Notes under the pieces: generated by a model | The model's database searches: none | What the model was told of the DNA's origin: nothing | What the model saw: only the letters and a program-made list of their open reading frames with translations | Translations under genes and position numbers: made by a program | NCBI RefSeq assembly: GCF_051622035.1 | Contig: NC_135360.1 | Location: 28,413,206 to 28,477,205, forward strand | DNA length: 64,000 nt | Direction: 5' to 3' | Origin: Arctopsyche grandis | Lineage: Eukaryota; Arthropoda; Insecta; Trichoptera; Hydropsychidae | Shown here: positions 1 through 12,183 of the stretch, one piece after another | How positions within the stretch are numbered: the first letter of the stretch is position 1 | How the letters are laid out: the number at the start of each line of letters is the position of its first letter

Positions 1-1656
1 AAATGTTTTAAGCGAATTCTATTTTAAAGAATTCTGAGGAAAAATACAAGACTTGTTATTTTACATGAAATGCAAAGGAGGTATGTAAAAAATCCATTTA
101 TTTCATCGTTGTCATCATTGTTTTACATATTTATTTGCTGTATGAACAAATCTCTGGGATTACTAATTTTTACTGTCTATCTATGATAGTTAAACAACTT
201 TTTCTTTTTTTTCATGTGTGTATGCTCTTGTATACGCTCTTATACGCTCCCGCGCATTTGACGCTGACGCAACCCATTCCAACTCAGGCGCTCAATATCA
301 GGAGCATGATGCTCAGGTCCTCACTTCCCCGCTTCCCCGCGTATCTTCAACACAATCGGTACATTACGTATACTCCTGGTATTCTATTTTATTTTAAATT
401 TCCATACCTGTCAATGCACTCGCACATATATACAAACATCGCGTCCGTTTTTATATACATATTATTTTAAATATTTATTTTTCTACGGTGCCTTTTCGAA
501 TTCCTCCTGAGTTGCATATATGTATGGTATTAAGCCTGTCCATATATAGGTCCCCACTTCCCCGCTTCCTCGCTACTCCACGTCTCCTTGACACGATCGG
601 TCATCACGCCACATCCCTATGCATATATGTATATTATATATAAATATAATATAGCGATACAAACCGTTCACCCATTCGAAATGATGAATTAATGTGTGTG
701 TCTTCGTGGGATGTAGGTGTATGTGTGTACGCTCCCGTCACTGACATCACCTGTCGCTCAGTCTGATGTCGCACACGTCAAACGCTCCATCCCCCCCACC
801 CCACTTCCCCGCTTTCCCGCGTCTCCTCGACCACTTGACTATGATTGGCTGTGCGCCTCTGTGACTCTGATTGGCTGTGTCTCCACGCGTCTGCCACATA
901 CATACATATCCACATACATAAACACATCGCGTCCGTTTTTATTTAAAAATATGTACATACATAGTTCCAATTTACTTTACAGCCAGAAAGAAACACTCTC
1001 TGGTGTGTTCAATATTTTTGAATCGTTTAAAATTCAAAGTCTGCGGCCCGCCACTTGATATCTCCAGCATCCGTGACGTGTTCGTCCCGGGCCGTGTGAC
1101 GTCACAGGACGTTGCAGACATGCGCGGCTGTCGGCCCACCTGGTCGTAGTACCAGAGTAACCCAGCCGGGGGAGCAACAGGCGAACCCTCCCTCCCACCC
1201 ACCCACAATCCCACCCCACCCACCCCTACCGCCGGGTAGTTATTGGTTACAGCAGCCGCGGCTAAATATAGACACCCCCGCTACGCTAGCGTGGCCGCAG
1301 GAGAGACGGGAGGCCAGGCACGAAGGAAGGATGAGGGTGGGGTCAAATCAACCCCGTCCACCCACCCCCACCTCCCATTCAATTATCGCCGATTACGGCA
1401 GCCAGTCGTGACTATTTCCTTTATGGCTCGTAAACAGCTCACAGAGCCTAACCAATTTGGTCTGAAGAAGCCTACACGTCCATACACTTTAATTTCATAG
1501 AAAACTTCAACAAGCAGCTTTCTATTAATTGCAGAACCATTTAAACAGCACTTTTTGTTTTCACTACTAGACATATACTTCATTTGATAATTTTACTAAA
1601 ATCTGCGGGATATTGGCAGACCACTTTCGTGATAATCTTGAAGAACTGTCACTTAT
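1..1656. other. Gene-free 5' stretch with diverged 240-bp repeats and a GC-rich patch
   Basis: No convincing gene. A motif like CACTTCCCCGCTTCCCCGC recurs near 323, 554 and 802, and ACATCGCGTCCGTTTTTA recurs near 436 and 924, suggesting a diverged tandem repeat with a period of about 235-245 bp. From about 1040 to 1420 the base composition turns GC-rich with C-runs and a palindromic CRE-type octamer TGACGTCA at 1097-1104, as in a promoter or first-exon region. Open frames here are proline/glycine-rich by composition and overlap on both strands, so I do not call them genes. Confidence 0.5.
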
Positions 1657-1858
1657 CTAGTACCAGTTGTTTTACCAGGCTTCGCTCAGTATTTGTAATA
1701 TAAACAGCTTAAACATGGCGAATCTAATATTAAATATTCATTTGTTTTTTTATTAAATTTATTTGAATCTAAAAAAAAATATATCGAATCGTTGTCATTG
1801 AAACCAATCAACATTACATACATACTTACATACAAAGTCCCTTTCGGAATTATATATT
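1657..1858 (-). mobile_element. Helitron-like non-autonomous element, copy A
   Basis: Read on the minus strand it starts with a TATATAATTCCGAAAGGGAC-like 5' end and finishes with a short hairpin (CTGAGCGAAGCCTGG) followed by CTAG-type sequence. The same ends occur at 58443-58631, 60045-60221 and 60225-60412. A hairpin just inside a CTRR 3' end is the known Helitron terminus. The class assignment is inference; the repeat family itself is seen directly. Confidence 0.55.
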
Positions 1859-1888
1859 AGATTCTATTTTATTTTTATTTTTATTTTA

Positions 1889-2440
1889 TACCAGGAAGGT
1901 CTTACAAGTAAATCCCAATGCGCCTTCCTGGCCGATTACAAACAATACAGCATTTTTATTATACAAGTCGCTGAATTACGAGACACTGAAAATTCACAAA
2001 TTAACGAGACATCTATGAATTGTACATACATTTTATTGTACATTAATCATACTCAAATAGTGGTGACATAATAGGTAGGAAGGTTTTTAGCCAATTTTTA
2101 ATCGGGAACCGTTTCAACAATGAAATCAGAGAAAATTGGCAAACTCTGATCGACCTGGATATTTGTGACTCCAAGTTTCCTATCAGAGTTTGCCAATTTT
2201 TCCGATTTCATTGTTGAAACAGTTCCTCCATTAACCATCCTACCTACTATGTCACCACTATTTGAGTATGATTTATGTACAATAAAATTTATGTACAGGT
2301 CTTCATAATTCATAGATGTCTCATTAATTTCGAGTTTTTCAGTGTCTCATAATTCAGCGACTAACGTAATAAAATGCTGCATTGTTTGTAATTGGCCAGG
2401 AAGGCGTATTGGGGTTTACTTGTTAGGCCTTCCTGATATA
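1889..2440. repeat. Head-to-head pair of SINE bodies forming a ~550-bp palindrome
   Basis: The left half (about 1889-2155) is the minus-strand body and tail of the window's tRNA-derived SINE family. The right half (about 2165-2440) is the same body on the plus strand. Both have the CAGAGTTTGCCAATTTT block, the CAATGAAATC...GAAAC block, and the terminal GGCCAGGAAGG...CCTTCCTGG tail. Both lack the tRNA-like head, so the arms pair almost end to end around about 2160. The arms differ at scattered positions, so the inversion is not brand new. Confidence 0.8.
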
Positions 2441-2577
2441 TATATGTACATATGTATATGTATGTATGTATGTCTGAATGTCATATTTGTAATAAAACTT
2501 AGTTCGAGTAAACAGTAAAAATTAGTTCGAGATTATTAGTAGATTTAACTCGAAGAATTAGTACATTTAATTTGAAT

Positions 2578-2930
2578 CTAGCTGAACCTGGCATTCCTTG
2601 CAATGCCAGAATAAGGCATGCAATTCCCGTTCCCGTTTCAATTGAAGGCTGGAGCTCAACTAACGTCTCTTCAACGCAGTGTCGTCATAAACCAACAGGT
2701 ACCATGGTTACCAACAAACACATTTCCTTGACTACACAATGGCGCTTCAAACTTTCGCGTCGGTAAAATCGTAATTACGAATATTATTAAGAGGTTTTTT
2801 TTTTCATATTACGCTTCTCGGACATGCATACAACAAATCCTGAAAGTTCCATCGTAATCGGTTGAGTGGTTTAGGAGCCTATACGAGACAGACAGGCAAA
2901 CAAACAGAAATTTAATTTTATATATTATAT
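2578..2930 (+). mobile_element. Non-LTR-type 3' tail repeat, copy 1
   Basis: Shares with 21495-22005 the blocks GCTGAACC(T/C)GGCAT, TTCCCGTTCCCGTTTC, TTTCGCGTC(G)GTAAAATCG and the run CTGAAAGTTCCATCGTAATC, ending in a GAGACAGACAGGCAAACAAA-like tail. Such a tail is common at the 3' ends of arthropod non-LTR elements and the SINEs that use them. No open reading frame remains. Confidence 0.55.
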
Positions 2931-4173
2931 ACATATTTGTAGATGAAAAGCTATCATGATTGATTTTGACCAGTAAAATCCTTTCAACAGACAAACTGCG
3001 TCATATCGTGGTTTACATACCTGTCATAGAAGTTATCTATTTAAAATCGCTCAACTTTGGTTGCATAATTCGTTTTGGAGTATTTTATTTTAATAGTTAT
3101 TTCACAATGTTCTTCATTCCCTACTTCAATCATTCATATTTACATACATACTTACAGACTTTTTTTAGCAATTTTAAAATTATATTGATCAATTCATACA
3201 ATGCTGAGGATTTTAAACGATCTCTTGCCATTCAAAGTATCTCGGTAGTTTTTTTCTTATTTTCAAAAAAAAGGACAGATGTCGCAAACTTTTGTTTACA
3301 AATACACTCACGCACATGTTGGAAAACTCGCTCTCTAATCCTATCAAATCCTGCGAAGGATTACATCAAGATGGGCAGGTAAGAAGATTTGCGCACCCGC
3401 TATGTTGTCATTTAAAACCTTTGATATATCCTTCTTTACAAAAGGATCACAATGTGGATCAAATACGCTTCGTCGCTTGCGTATATGTACATTCTACTCA
3501 AACACACTATACAGCCATTCTATCATATGTACATACATACATACATTTATATGTACCTATTACACACCGCCTACAACCGTTTATAATATTAAAAAATATA
3601 TAATACACCCACTTATTCTTGGAGAGGGTTTATAAGGTATAATGTAAATTCCATGAAACACACTGCAATGGAAAAATATGTATATAAAAATAGATAAATA
3701 AGATAACGTTCTTATCTGATCCGAATTATTGGATTAGAAAAGAATGTAAACGTGTTGGAGAAGCTTTTATCCAGCCGTGGATGGTAAACAACCTACAAAT
3801 GATGATGATCATATGATATTAGTAGTGTTGTGCCCGATGAAATACCATCGCATGGATTATGGCAGAGCATCGCAACGTGAGTGCCCCGGCCCTTTTTATA
3901 CCGTAGACATGACTTTAATATAACACGTGCGAGTGAGATTGCGTGTGAAGGAGACAACCGATGTTAGTTAAAGTTTTATCACCTATGTATGTAGGGAGTA
4001 GCTAGCGACTACGGAAGTACTCCATGACTACAGAAGCACTCCTACATCCAAAAACTTTACGTCAAATATTGTACTAACGAGAACTCGAGTGTCAGATGTT
4101 CCGTGATCGAGATTTTAGTGACTTGGGCGAGATCACTTTTTTGCGGAATAATTCGTTTACCATATATTATACA
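2931..4173. other. AT-rich gene-free stretch; dispersed repeat near its right end
   Basis: No gene recognised between about 2931 and 3820; open frames lack coding character. Near 3826-3870 there is a copy of the GTTGTGCCCGATGAAAT repeat also found near 43630 and 55950. The block at 4060-4150 (TCAGATGTTCCGTGATCGAG...TTTTTTGCGGAATAAT) recurs at 5030-5095, and its leading segment recurs inverted at 4982-5005. Confidence 0.5.
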
Positions 4174-4700
4174 TTAAGAGGGCTGGACAGCAGCATCTTG
4201 TCCATACAAACGTACTATTCTTCTCCCTTCCTCAATTATGGCACTAGAGAAATTATTTTTTAATATGCTATGGATATCCACCATTGGGGTGCATCTATCG
4301 TTTTATTTTTTTGATTCTTTTTTATAGGACATAGGAGCCGCCAAACATCTATAAAATCGCCTCTTTTTTACACCTACGAAACGGGTCCAGCGTGCTTATT
4401 TAACGGTCGATTTAAAAAAAAATACTCCGATAGATGCACAGAAAGTATCTTTCTCATACCGATGATGATTTTTTTTTAAAAATTGGTCCAGTTTTGCAGG
4501 TGAAAATAGTAGAATACGAAACCTCGATTTTGTCAAATTAAAATACGTTTTATCTGGTCGAAGTGCAACTGTCGCATTCACTCAATATATATATATTGAT
4601 ATATATTGTCGCATTCACTCAATATATACATACACTCAATATATATATCGAAGAAAGGAACGGTAACAAAATTAAGGTTTCGGGTGTACAGCCCTCTTAA
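4174..4700. mobile_element. TTAA-flanked MITE (piggyBac-like target site), copy 1
   Basis: TTAA at both ends (4174-4177 and 4697-4700) flanks inverted termini GAGGGCTG...CAGCCCTC. A second copy of nearly the same length and sequence lies at 13268-13805. A TTAA duplication and short inverted termini are the piggyBac signature. The element has no transposase, so it is non-autonomous. Both copies keep a 61-codon minus-strand open frame (4396-4581 here) that I read as non-coding coincidence or relic. Confidence 0.8.
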
Positions 4701-6161
4701 GGCACCAAATTAAATGACCAGTATTTTAATCAATTTCGTTAAGTATATGAATCAGTTTTCAGCCAGTATTTTATTAACAAAATAGTCAGTATTATATTAT
4801 TAAATGTCAGTATAAATAACAAATGGACAGTATTAAAATCTGACGTACATTTGCCAGAACAAATAACAATGCCTGTTGGATGGAGTTGTCTATCAAGATC
4901 GGTAAACGGGCTATTGCGCAAATTGCGATCTCGCGCACGACAATGGTTGCCACAAAAATCTCGAATACGGAATATCTGGCAGTCGAGTTCTCGTTAGTAC
5001 AATATTTCGCGTGGATCGACGGAGTTTTTGGGTGCCAGATGTTCCGTGATCAAGATATTAGTGATGTGCGCGAGATAGTTTTTTGCGGAATAATCACCGA
5101 ACCTAAATACTGACCTTTTATTATTCATACTGACCACTTGTACGGACGCCAGGGGTTCTCAATCGAGAAGCCACCTGATGTCGTTTTAGCTGATCGTCGT
5201 CTGTGGTCTGTTCTCTGGTCTCTGCTGATGGCTGCTCTGCTCACTGTCTCCCTCTCTCGTACCGTGTGCGTATGTAAGCGTGATGTTTGGAGATGGAAAA
5301 TGGTGGGAGATTGTATATAATGACAACAGGTCGTAAATCTATTTTGTATGCAACTATATTTCAAGTTAAATGTACAGAGAGCAAGCAGGGGGGAAGGGGG
5401 GAGTTCGTATACAATGGTAGCATGTGTGCTTGAGGTTATGCACCAAGCACGTGTGTCTGAGTTGTCTGCCTTCGGGACGAAGACAGACCAGGCTTCCTCA
5501 ATACACCCTGGACGAATACTGGAGCTGGTCTCCAAGTATCGTCAAACATCACCAGTCTCGAACTGGTGATTCGGGAATGTGGTTGGCTGCGCCTCAGGGT
5601 GGCCAGCACAAAAAACATCGGCCAGCTCGTGGGTCGTAAGGCCACGAAAGCCGACCGTCAGACAATAGGTCTGAACACCACTTGTATTCTGAAAGATGGA
5701 TTCTATCCATTTAATATGGGTTTGGTGCAAACGATCGAAAAAGCGCCAGACAGATTGAACCACAGATTAACTGGATGGCTGCTTCAAACGCAATTATCGA
5801 CTTCACGAATGAAAAATTGCACATCAGATGACGAGTAACCTTTCGATGTGCACAGATGCAATTATTAAAATTGAGTTGGATCTTTCTGGCGAGTTTTTAA
5901 TAATTTAATAAGGAAAAATTCGGAACTAAGGTATCAGAAGCACATAACGTATACAGGGTAGGTATGTCGGGACTTCGGGTAGATTTCGCTCAGTGTAAGT
6001 GCGAGCAGGGCGCACGCATGAGGTACACGTGTCGTTAATCTATGGTTCAGTCTGTCTGGCGCTTTTCGATCGTTTGCACCGCATCAATTTAATATACATA
6101 AATACTGACCTTTCATATTTAAATACTGATAAAAGTAGACTAAAATGCAAGCCATATATGT
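4701..6161. repeat. Composite repeat with inverted CAGTATT clusters and a foldback core
   Basis: At 4720-4840 CAGTATT occurs about five or six times; at 5104-5135 and 6098-6130 the reverse complement AATACTG occurs several times. Such subterminal clusters suggest the two ends of a larger DNA element. Inside, about 4905-4985 and 5025-5095 form an imperfect inverted repeat around a GTCGAGTTCTCGTTAGTAC centre. The middle (5140-5840) is richer in GC and has several overlapping open frames with no recognisable domain. I cannot assign the class. Confidence 0.4.
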
Positions 6162-6165
6162 ATTA

Positions 6166-6709
6166 TGTAACGAACGGAACGGTCGTCGGGAAGCTGGCTC
6201 TGCGGTCGTCTTCTCGTTGAAGCACTGCTGGTCGGGTCACAGCAGCGGGAGGGGGAGGCAGGAGACAAACTCCGTACTGCCTCGTGTGGACACAAGATGG
6301 CGATCTCTGGGCGTCTCTGAAGACGCTCGGCGGAGATGCTGGATAGGGAGGTCCTTCCCGGATGACGGCTGGATGTCGAGAGAAGAGGCTCTGCGGTCGT
6401 CTGGTCGGTCCTCTCACGGCTGAGGTTTCTCCGGAAACGACGTGAGGAATGCAGGGGACGTTGTGCTGGAACTCAGGGGAGGGAGTGATGCTATACTCGA
6501 CCTCAAAGCGGTTCTTCAGCACTGATGGTGGATTTCTGGGCCCCGTCTCCCCCTGGAGACGTGCACAGGAGAGATCTTTCTTCGACGGGCGATCGCGGGT
6601 GAGAGAGGCTCGCTCTACATGCGCGCGCGCCTATAAGGCTTTTTTCTGGGTGGCCACTCAAAATAAAGGGCGAGTGTAAATGGGACGATGGGGAGAACGT
6701 CGCGTTACA
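6166..6709 (+). mobile_element. Solo LTR, family 1, copy a (LTR retrotransposon fossil)
   Basis: A 544-bp unit starting TGTAACG and ending CGTTACA, with a 4-bp target duplication ATTA on both sides (6162-6165 and 6710-6713). An AATAAA lies near its 3' end (about 6660) and a CCTATAAGG-like TATA element about 30 bp before that. No internal coding region adjoins it, so it is a solo LTR. The 3' two-thirds match 22025-22502 on the other strand. The TG...CA ends and 4-bp duplication fit a Gypsy-type LTR element. It ends about 350 bp upstream of the zinc-finger gene's start codon, in the same orientation. Confidence 0.85.
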
Positions 6710-6713
6710 ATTA

Positions 6714-7062
6714 ACATTTAATGTTCCCTATTGCAACTTTACCTAAAACAGATGTGTGTACACATCCTAAAATTCTGACTGGGCGATTTCATGTTCAATT
6801 TTTGGGCTGGCAACACTTTTGACCCGGCATCTTTCATAGGTTATGTACCCTTCTGGCATATTATTATTCCCGAGTACTAGTGGTCTATTTACTACCAAAC
6901 GTCACACTGCTTCACTTTAACAGGATGTAAATATTACTCCAAATTAAATATATCGAAAAACTTTTCATAATACTTTAACAAAAACTGTTTGAATTTGATG
7001 CATTTATTTTGTAGACATAATATGTAAATATTGACCTCACTGAAACTGTCAAAGATTAGAAA
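6714..7062 (+). promoter_or_regulatory. Upstream region / 5' UTR of the zinc-finger gene
   Basis: About 350 bp between the solo LTR and the ATG at 7063. AT-rich, with no repeat recognised. The transcription start should lie here or within the LTR, but no core promoter element can be fixed by eye. Confidence 0.35.
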
Positions 7063-10000
7063 ATGAGTGATCTGACCGGAGACTGCGCCCCAATTGAGGC
7101 ATCACCTTTGTCTTTGAGCTTCACTGAACCACTATCTCAGGTGAAACTGCTATATTCCATAAATATCTCGATAAACCATAACCCTATACATTCTTATCAG
7201 ACAAGCCTTATGCTTGATAGTGATGACGTGAATTGTTAATCTTCGATTGTTTTATTACTTCTTCAAATAATCATAATATCAACTTCAGTTTGGAATTAGG
7301 TTTGGACATCGATACATATTACACTTTCTCTAATGAATTCCTCTTTTAAGTAGAAGGTATTCAGTTTAAATATATCACACTGTTCCTTACTCTCATTTTA
7401 TTTTCAGACCAATGATCTGGTGTCGACTATAATTTTGACGTCGGAACAAATGGCGGAATTGGGTCTCAAGTTTCAACCATCCTCGGACGAGTGTGTGAAC
7501 GAGAACATGAACTTCAACATAATTGCCTACGATGCTGTACAAGACGTACAAATTGAGCCTGTTGTAGAGAAGAACACGAAACCCACCAATCGGGTATCGA
7601 ATGGTGGTTTTCAATTAATCACTGATCACATTTCCGGAGACTCTTCTATGGAGACTATAAATTTTACCATTGAGAAAAATTCAATCATTAAAACAAACCG
7701 TGTGACGATAAAACCGGAATTATCCGCTAGAAACCAAACCGCTTCAGTTTTGAACAATCACTTGGTTGTATCGTCTAATTTGCAAACAGATAAACCTCAT
7801 TTAGTCAAACCAAAACCCACATTTACAACTGCTGGACGAAATGTAAACAAATCCAATCATATTTCAGTACTTAAAAATGCTGTTTCATCTCAAGTTTTGA
7901 ATAGTAAAGTCAATAAGAATAATATTAAAAGCAAAAGTAATAAAAAATCGATTAATACTAAAGCTAAAAACAATTCAATGCCTTTGACGTCTATTCCATT
8001 GCTGCCAAAACCACCGAAAACATTGATTCAAACAAATACTACAGAAAATTTAAGGTGCTTGCATTAAATTTGCTCTATTAATCACTATACGTGTATCATA
8101 TTTTTACTTTATACATTAAACGTTTCAGTATAAGTAAAGGAAATCAGCATCAAACTGTGTATATTTTACAATCGGGAGATCAATTTCATAGGTTTGTATT
8201 CAAACTACATTTATTCGTATATACAATTGGTTGAATTAAAAGTTAATACAATTATTCATATAATCACAGTGTTGATAAACTGCAAGGTGATAATTTGAGA
8301 GTCGTCACTGATGCTGTGAACACCGTCGTCGGCGAACCAGAGAATAAAAATCATGTATTGTTTGATCCATTGTCCAAAACGAAAATTATATACAGGTTTT
8401 TCATACTGTTTACTTCGAAATGTTTATAAGTATTTATGCATTTTTATATATTTTTTTGTATTTTTAGAGTATTAAATCCTGAAGATTTAAATCTATACGA
8501 TCCCGGAGAAAATGTTCCAAAATATCCCGTTGCACCAGTACGAAAGTTAGCACCGAAACGGAACTTGAAAGTGAAGATGCCCGTTCAAAGTGAAACTATT
8601 ATTCCACAGGTTTTTTAGTTTTCTGACTTCTTCAATTCTATTTACCATTTAATATTATTTGTAAATACAGATTTGATTTGATTTTAGATTACTTCCGTGA
8701 CCCGCAGTGGACGGAATGTACGACCACCACGCCACATATCAAATGATTACAGCCAGATTAATACAGACAAAGATGAAGAAACAAATTATGAACTGAATCC
8801 GAAAACTTTAAACGATGATAAATCAACAGTAGAAAGAGTTCCGTTACGGCAAAGACATCGCTGTCCTCTATGTCTGAAGGTTTATCACAGCACAAAGAGA
8901 ATTGCTAGACACTTTATCTCATATCCAGATCATGCCATCAATACAAAATCCAGTGAAATCTTAAAAGAATACAAAAAAGCTTGTTTATCAAAGAAACCTA
9001 CGACTATTGATGTAGAATGCCAAACGGAATTTTTAGAACGTACTTGCAATATGACTGATTTGAGTAATTTAAAAGATAGACAGCATTTTAAAATAATTGA
9101 TGGTACTGCTATAAACGTAAGTAAATTAGACAGAGATAAAGAGGAGCGGAGTCTTTTTAAAATTTTCTTTAGAATCCTTCAAAGAACGGCGCCTGAAATG
9201 CGAGCTAACGTTTTCCTCCGTCAACTTACTCAATTGACTATGAAACTGAGGAAGCTAATGCCATGCTTGTTGCACAAATCTAAAGAAAGCTCGACGTGTA
9301 TAATTAACGATCCCATCGGAAAGTAAGTTTTCATGTAGCTTTCACTTAAAAATCAAATTTAAAAAAATAATCTAAATCTATATTAATTTTTTTAGAATGC
9401 TAGACTTATCACCAGGCGAATACAAATTAAACATGGACGCTATCAGCTGTGCCAAGTTTCAAACTGGAGCTTGTAAACATACAAAACCTAATGTAACCGA
9501 AAACATCTCCGATATATCGTATGACAATTTATGGAGTGATAAAAGTAAAGATTGCATGCAAAAAATCGATATCGACGAATGCGCCAGAACGAATCCGGTC
9601 GATAAATGGACGGCAACTGTGCCGAAGCGAAAGTGGATACCAATCGGCTCCGATAACGCTTTACAAGAACCGCTGAATGCCAACGACGAGAACTGGATTC
9701 CGACAGATTGCAACGTCCTAGTAAACAATCCTCCGTTCACTCAAAACGACGGGACTATCAAGACTTGGAACACGACTTTACACGATCATAACATTAAAAA
9801 CGACACTACCAACGGCAATTCCTGGATCTCCAACACGATGGAAGATCTGTCGAAGATAAACATAACCCAAGAATTGACTCCTCAGAACCATCTGCTGACT
9901 GCATCCGTCGACTCATCTTCGAATCTAGTTTATGAAATAGATAAAGACATGCTGCCATTGAACGGCATCACGTCTAATTCTTCCGTATGCGTCGACGAGA

Positions 10001-10617
10001 CTCCCGACACTGCAAATTTCGACTTCACCGACAGTCGCTTCGATATGCAAATCGACTCTGATAAATTAAACTTTTCAAACGCACAATACAACGAACTTAA
10101 ATACGGCAGAGACACTTTGCCGCCGTTTAGAAAAATAGAACCGAAGAGTATTCAACTGCCTGTTGGCTCGTTGAATAATATAACGTCCGATGCTGACAAA
10201 TTACACTTGCCGACTGACGATTCGATGCTGAACTCCGACAGCTATCCAATCACTTCGGAATCTTTAGATATTTCTATGGACGCTCCGCATCAGATCAATG
10301 CTTTAGATACTATAGTCGACTCGTGCAAAACTGTAACCATGGACTCTAGCGAGGATACGATTCATTGCAGTAGTGAAACCTTGTTGGGTAATTCCGATTT
10401 GAATCTACCGATAAGTGTCTCGGATAGAAACGAGACGATGTTATCGGTCAGCGAGTCGAGTTTAGATGAAGCGAGGTTGAATTTGTCTTCGAATCAATCC
10501 GTGTTGAATTTATTAGATCCATTGGGCACGGATTGTTTGTCGTTTTCTGATTCCGACCTCAATCCGAGAACGCCTCTGGATCTACAACTTGACCTGTTTC
10601 CCTTTCACAATTCATAA
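7063..10617 (+). CDS. C2H2-like zinc-finger nuclear protein, ZNF839-like (tentative), 970 aa in seven exons
   Basis: Exons inferred from GT-AG sites and continuous frame: 7063-7140, 7408-8054, 8129-8191, 8270-8395, 8468-8609, 8688-9322 and 9396-10617 (stop TAA). The joined frame is 2913 bp, an exact multiple of three. The N-terminal third is Asn/Ser/Lys-rich and low in structure. The middle has a basic RSGRNVRPPRH motif (about residue 358) followed by one finger, C411-x2-C414-x12-H427-x6-H434, whose tail reads SYPDH. The long C-terminal exon is acidic and Ser/Asp/Asn-rich, resembling an activation or disordered region, with no further fingers. The single atypical finger behind a basic RSGR motif recalls the ZNF839 group, but I am not certain of that. 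Likely nuclear; function unknown. Polyadenylation signals AATAAA occur just after the stop (10623-10628 and about 10647). The next gene, YPEL5, faces it tail to tail. Confidence 0.8.
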
Positions 10618-11682
10618 ATCATAAATAAAACGCGAAATTATTTTACAATAAATGTTATAATATTTATTATAAGTTTAAAACTATAATTTTTGTGAATATA
10701 AAAGTAATTTAAAAACAAAAATATTACACGATTGTGTATGTATTATGTATATGTATAATATATATGTACTTACATATGTATGTAGTTTCGTAAACGATAA
10801 ATTTTCTAACATTAGTTCAACAAAAATATTAAAATACAATAACAAAGAGAAGAGGCAATTGAAAGTAACACAGTGTTAAACTAGCCTTAATTTTATAGGA
10901 ATAATAAGACTTAACATATTTGCGTTATGTAATATTAAGTAATTTTTTTCAAACGACTTTATATTTTTTGTATTAAATATTTGATAAGAATGATATTTCT
11001 TTTAATTAGCTGCTACGATTTTATTATAATTTTGGAACACAAGCAATTTGGCCAAATTAAAGTGTTTTGGCATACAGATAGCACAAGTGTTTTAGTCAAG
11101 ATTTTATTTATTTAAATACATAAATTCTTCCAACTGCTAATGCAATGAAATTTGCTCTTCTAAAAATACTTAAAAAACTAATATATGTAAATACCGAAGT
11201 CAATTTAAACACATTCCTGATGATGAAGTAATCCAAATTCCAAAGAAAAATTGTTACTCCCGCAAAAATAAAGAGATCAAGCATATATCAATTACAGATT
11301 ATCAATATTGTATGTACATACTGATTAATTTTATTATTTAGGAGTTTTGTAGTAATAGTTCTATGAGATCTAAATTACTTCACCGATACAATGCATAAAC
11401 GTTTCACATTAGTACGATACAATACTCAAGCTTACGGATACTCAACATTCTCAATTCATACTTCTTCAGATGTTACTTTAAATTACTCTACCTCAAACCT
11501 TATATCCCAACGATAGACCATAACGTTGTTCATCTAATGAAAAACAAAACTTATGACATCTGAGATTCCTTTTAAAATAAAAGACATTCTCAACAATTTC
11601 TTTCGACCCGATTTCCTTAAATCAATTGATATTAGCGTCTTCTAACATTGAAGAAATCTCTATTGCTTTGATTAGTCCTGGG
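10618..11682. other. Convergent 3' UTR / intergenic DNA between zinc-finger gene and YPEL5
   Basis: AT-rich, with AATAAA signals for the plus-strand gene right after 10617 and TTTATT (AATAAA on the minus strand) near 11105 and 11330 that could end the YPEL5 transcript. No further gene or repeat recognised. Confidence 0.5.
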
Positions 11683-12183
11683 TCATTCCTCATGTTGAGA
11701 CACATGCTCTTCAATCCCGTCACTTTCGGTTACGAGTGCCCTCTCCAATATAACCCTTCCTTCCTTGTATCTAAAAATAAACATTTAATTAAAAAATCAA
11801 ACAAAATTAACAAATATCACAGTTCAATACAGACCTCTGGTTTTCTTCTGTTGCAAATTCATAGATCCATCCCAATTTCGTGGAGCAGTTCTTACAGGAT
11901 ACATCTCGCACCATGTGGCGACCAGTGAGCATAACACGATCTTGAACCTCGGAGTATACGAGGTTCACGACTTTGTTAAACAAAAACGCTCTGCCTAAAA
12001 GAATTAAATCAAAAAAATTAATATTCTTAAACAAATTTCCGAATTATAAATAAAAAAAACCTTACCAGTGGCTCCTGTAAAGCGTGTGCTGATGAGTTCT
12101 GATCGATTTGTTAGATTTGTATCGCAAGCAGCGCACAGAAAAAGCCTCGACCCACCAATGTGATCCAGAAAGATACGACCCAT
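11683..12183 (-). CDS. YPEL5: Protein yippee-like 5 (YPEL5), 121 aa in three exons
   Basis: Exons on the minus strand: 12183-12066, 11994-11835 and 11770-11683, joining to a 366-bp frame, exactly the family length of 121 residues. The protein begins [15 protein letters not shown] and carries the Yippee zinc-binding fold with two CxxC pairs, C17/C20 and C73/C76, and the conserved [10 protein letters not shown] block. The C-terminus [16 protein letters not shown] is characteristic of YPEL5 rather than YPEL1-4. The first intron has a standard donor; the second donor is a weaker GTCTGT. Vertebrate YPEL5 is associated with the CTLH/GID ubiquitin ligase and mitotic structures; a similar role here is inference. 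Upstream (12184-13267) should hold the promoter and any 5' UTR exons. I see no broken residue. Confidence 0.97.

Noticed and set aside
1112-1500. Pro-rich open frames on both strands near 1.1-1.5 kb
   Set aside because: Overlapping frames on both strands with composition-driven repeats and no domain; more like a GC-rich regulatory patch.
5125-5838. Overlapping open frames in the CAGTATT composite repeat
   Set aside because: Several frames are open on both strands but none shows a domain; could be degraded element DNA.
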